Below are positions 6,766 through 7,853 of a stretch of 7,853 nucleotides of DNA, piece by piece. Numbering within the stretch: position 1 is the stretch's first letter; each line of letters begins with the position of its first letter. This DNA comes from Comamonadaceae bacterium (GTDB taxonomy: Bacteria; Pseudomonadota; Gammaproteobacteria; Burkholderiales; Burkholderiaceae). The stretch spans positions 1-7,853 of the forward strand of contig CANCGU010000124.1 in assembly GCA_947377705.1 (NCBI GenBank). Direction: 5' to 3'. The notes under the pieces were generated by a model. It had not been told where the DNA came from. It worked only from the letters and a program-made list of their open reading frames with translations, and did not search any database. The position numbers and the translations under genes were made by a program.

Positions 6766-7272
6766 TTAAGCTTTGGCTTGTGCAAGCAAAGTTTCTGCAT
6801 CGCTGATTTCAAATTTGCCTGGACCTTCGACGTTCAGGCTCACAACCTTGCCATCTTTCACCAGCATCGAGTAGCGGTTGCTGCGCAGGCCCATGCCTCG
6901 CGCGGTGAGATCCAACGTCAAGCCCGTGGCTTGCGCGAAATCTGCACTGCCATCGGCCAGCATGCGCACTTTGCCATTGGTGTGTTGGTCACGCGCCCAA
7001 GCACCCATCACAAACGCATCATTCACACTCACGCACCAAATCTCATCCACGCCTGCGGCTTTGAACTGCTCAAACTTCTCCACGTAACCTGGGACGTGTT
7101 TGGCAGAGCATGTGGGGGTGAATGCACCCGGCAGGGCAAACAAGGCGATGGTTTTGCCTGCGGTTGCTTTGGCCACGTCTACAGCGTTCGGGCCAATGCT
7201 GCAACCTTCACCTTCGACCTCTGAGTATTCCATCAGGGTGGTGTGTGGCAAGGTATCTCCAACTTTGATCAT
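6766..7272 (-). CDS. Peroxiredoxin, Prx5 (AhpC/TSA-redoxin) type
   Basis: This enzyme reduces hydrogen peroxide and organic peroxides in the cytoplasm using thiol reductants. The 168-residue product has the Prx5 active-site signature PGAFTPTCS with the peroxidatic cysteine C55 and Thr at 52, and the catalytic arginine R130 in GLRSNRY. C80 (in DEIWCVSVND) is the second cysteine commonly kept in this group, and C24 is an extra one. There is no glutaredoxin domain, so the reductant would be glutaredoxin/glutathione or thioredoxin supplied separately. GGAG at 7278-7281 is a strong ribosome binding site. A possible -10 (TATAAC on the minus strand, 7293-7298) would give a short leader, but no matching -35 is seen, and the region upstream of it is the terminator of the ribosomal operon. 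It ends at the shared bidirectional terminator. Confidence 0.94.
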   Translation of the reverse strand: MIKVGDTLPHTTLMEYSEVEGEGCSIGPNAVDVAKATAGKTIALFALPGAFTPTCSAKHVPGYVEKFEQFKAAGVDEIWCVSVNDAFVMGAWARDQHTNGKVRMLADGSADFAQATGLTLDLTARGMGLRSNRYSMLVKDGKVVSLNVEGPGKFEISDAETLLAQAKA

Positions 7273-7300
7273 GGTGTCTCCAAATAATTGACGTTATAAA

Positions 7301-7331
7301 AACAAAAACGACCCACATTGTGGGTCGTTTT
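7301..7331 (-). terminator. Rho-independent terminator of the rpmC-rpsQ operon
   Basis: On the minus strand an 11-bp perfect stem (arms at 7321-7331 and 7305-7315) with a five-base loop is followed by a T-rich run (TTTTTGTTTTTAT). It lies about 34 bases after the rpsQ stop. Between the two, a second small hairpin with a TTCG loop (7344-7357, stem AGGGC/GCCCT) has no T run and may only protect the transcript end. Confidence 0.9.
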
Positions 7332-7364
7332 CTTTAGCCTTGCAGGGCCGAAGCCCTTTGGTAT

Positions 7365-7634
7365 TTAAACCGCAGCAGCTTTCTCGACCAAACGGGTCAC
7401 GACCCAGTTTTTGGTTTTCGAAATTGGCTTGCTTTCTGTGATCTCGATCATGTCGCCCAGGTGGTATGCACCTGTTTCGTCATGCGCGTGATACTTCGAG
7501 GACTTCGCCACGATTTTGCCGTAGAGGGCGTGCTTCACACGACGCTCCACGAGCACTGTCACAGTTTTAGCGCGCTTGTCGCTAACCACCTTGCCAATCA
7601 AGGTGCGCTTGAGGGATTTTTTAGCTTCCGTCAT
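7365..7634 (-). CDS. rpsQ: 30S ribosomal protein S17
   Basis: S17 is a primary 16S rRNA-binding protein of the small subunit. The 89-residue product has the family's GKVVSDK...KTVTV opening at 14-27, the R-x2-KHALYGK segment, the SSKYHAHDE motif and the terminal SK-x-KNW segment. Length is normal. Nine bases separate it from the rpmC stop, and AAGGAG overlapping that stop is its ribosome binding site, so the two genes are cotranscribed. It is the last gene of this operon, followed by a terminator and an unrelated peroxiredoxin gene rather than by rplN. Confidence 0.97.
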   Translation of the reverse strand: MTEAKKSLKRTLIGKVVSDKRAKTVTVLVERRVKHALYGKIVAKSSKYHAHDETGAYHLGDMIEITESKPISKTKNWVVTRLVEKAAAV

Positions 7635-7643
7635 GTTTGCTCC

Positions 7644-7850
7644 TTAAGCTTTCGGGGTTGCAGCGGCTTGCTTTTCAGCAAGAATGGTCTTCGCACGAGC
7701 AATACTGCGACGTGTAGAACGCAGTTGTGACGTGTTGTTGAGTTGTTGCGTACCTTTTTGCATGCGCAAGCCAAAGTGAGCTTTTTGCAACTCTTTGACT
7801 TCAGCTTCGAGGCCGGCAACGTCTTTTTGGCGCAGTTCAGCAGCTTTCAT
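7644..7850 (-). CDS. rpmC: 50S ribosomal protein L29
   Basis: L29 is a small helical protein near the peptide exit of the large subunit and part of the docking site for trigger factor and SRP. The 68-residue product starts MKAAELR and has the family's [12 protein letters not shown] segment near 21-32 and the [11 protein letters not shown] segment at 47-57. It is complete: the ATG is at 7850, three bases from the window edge. The missing upstream neighbour should be rplP (L16), as in the S10 operon of most bacteria. Confidence 0.96.
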   Translation of the reverse strand: MKAAELRQKDVAGLEAEVKELQKAHFGLRMQKGTQQLNNTSQLRSTRRSIARAKTILAEKQAAATPKA

Positions 7851-7853
7851 TTC

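Noticed and set aside
1..7853. Search by eye for CRISPR repeats, insertion sequences, tRNA or phage genes
   Set aside because: No regularly spaced repeats, transposase motifs, tRNA-like cloverleafs or phage proteins were seen; the window is compact housekeeping-type chromosome.

Overview
The window looks like an ordinary, gene-dense piece of chromosome from a betaproteobacterium, most likely a member of the Comamonadaceae (Limnohabitans/Rhodoferax-like). I base this on protein similarity recalled by eye: the LipA sequence, a mannose-family EIIA-HPr-EI cluster, a cytochrome c' close to that of Alcaligenes/Achromobacter, and a ribosomal S10-operon tail. No database was searched, so the genus is uncertain. 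Genes fill almost everything, no gap exceeds 300 bases, and I see no insertion sequence, phage gene, tRNA, rRNA or CRISPR array.

Left part (1-3503). lipA (lipoyl synthase, + strand) runs rightwards and is preceded by what may be the last codons of lipB. It collides tail to tail with a leftward PTS phosphorelay cluster read in the order EIIA (mannose family), HPr, enzyme I. The lipA and ptsI stop codons share one TTAA. The EIIA and HPr genes overlap by 32 bases. No EIIB or EIIC sugar permease is present, which fits a regulatory phosphorelay rather than a sugar uptake system.

Middle part (3529-5312). Two more leftward genes lie upstream of the PTS genes: a small predicted lipoprotein of unknown function and a 12-helix MFS transporter. 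They overlap as ATGA. Only 25 bases separate the transporter from the EIIA gene, so all five leftward genes could form one transcription unit. A hairpin at about 5402-5434 separates this block from the gene upstream of it.

Right-middle part (5477-6711). A periplasmic cytochrome c' gene (- strand) and a membrane cytochrome b561-family gene (+ strand) diverge from a 98-base intergenic region. They plausibly work together in electron transfer, or in handling nitric oxide or other small ligands. A perfect bidirectional hairpin terminator follows the b561 gene.

Right part (6766-7853). A Prx5-type peroxiredoxin (- strand) is followed by the end of a ribosomal protein operon, rpmC (L29) then rpsQ (S17), closed by a strong terminator. 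The spc operon (rplN onward) does not follow rpsQ directly, so the S10-spc cluster is interrupted here.

I do not see a clearly new system. The points most worth a second look are the uncharacterised lipoprotein/MFS pair in front of the PTS genes, the EIIA/HPr dual-frame overlap, and the divergent cytochrome pair.
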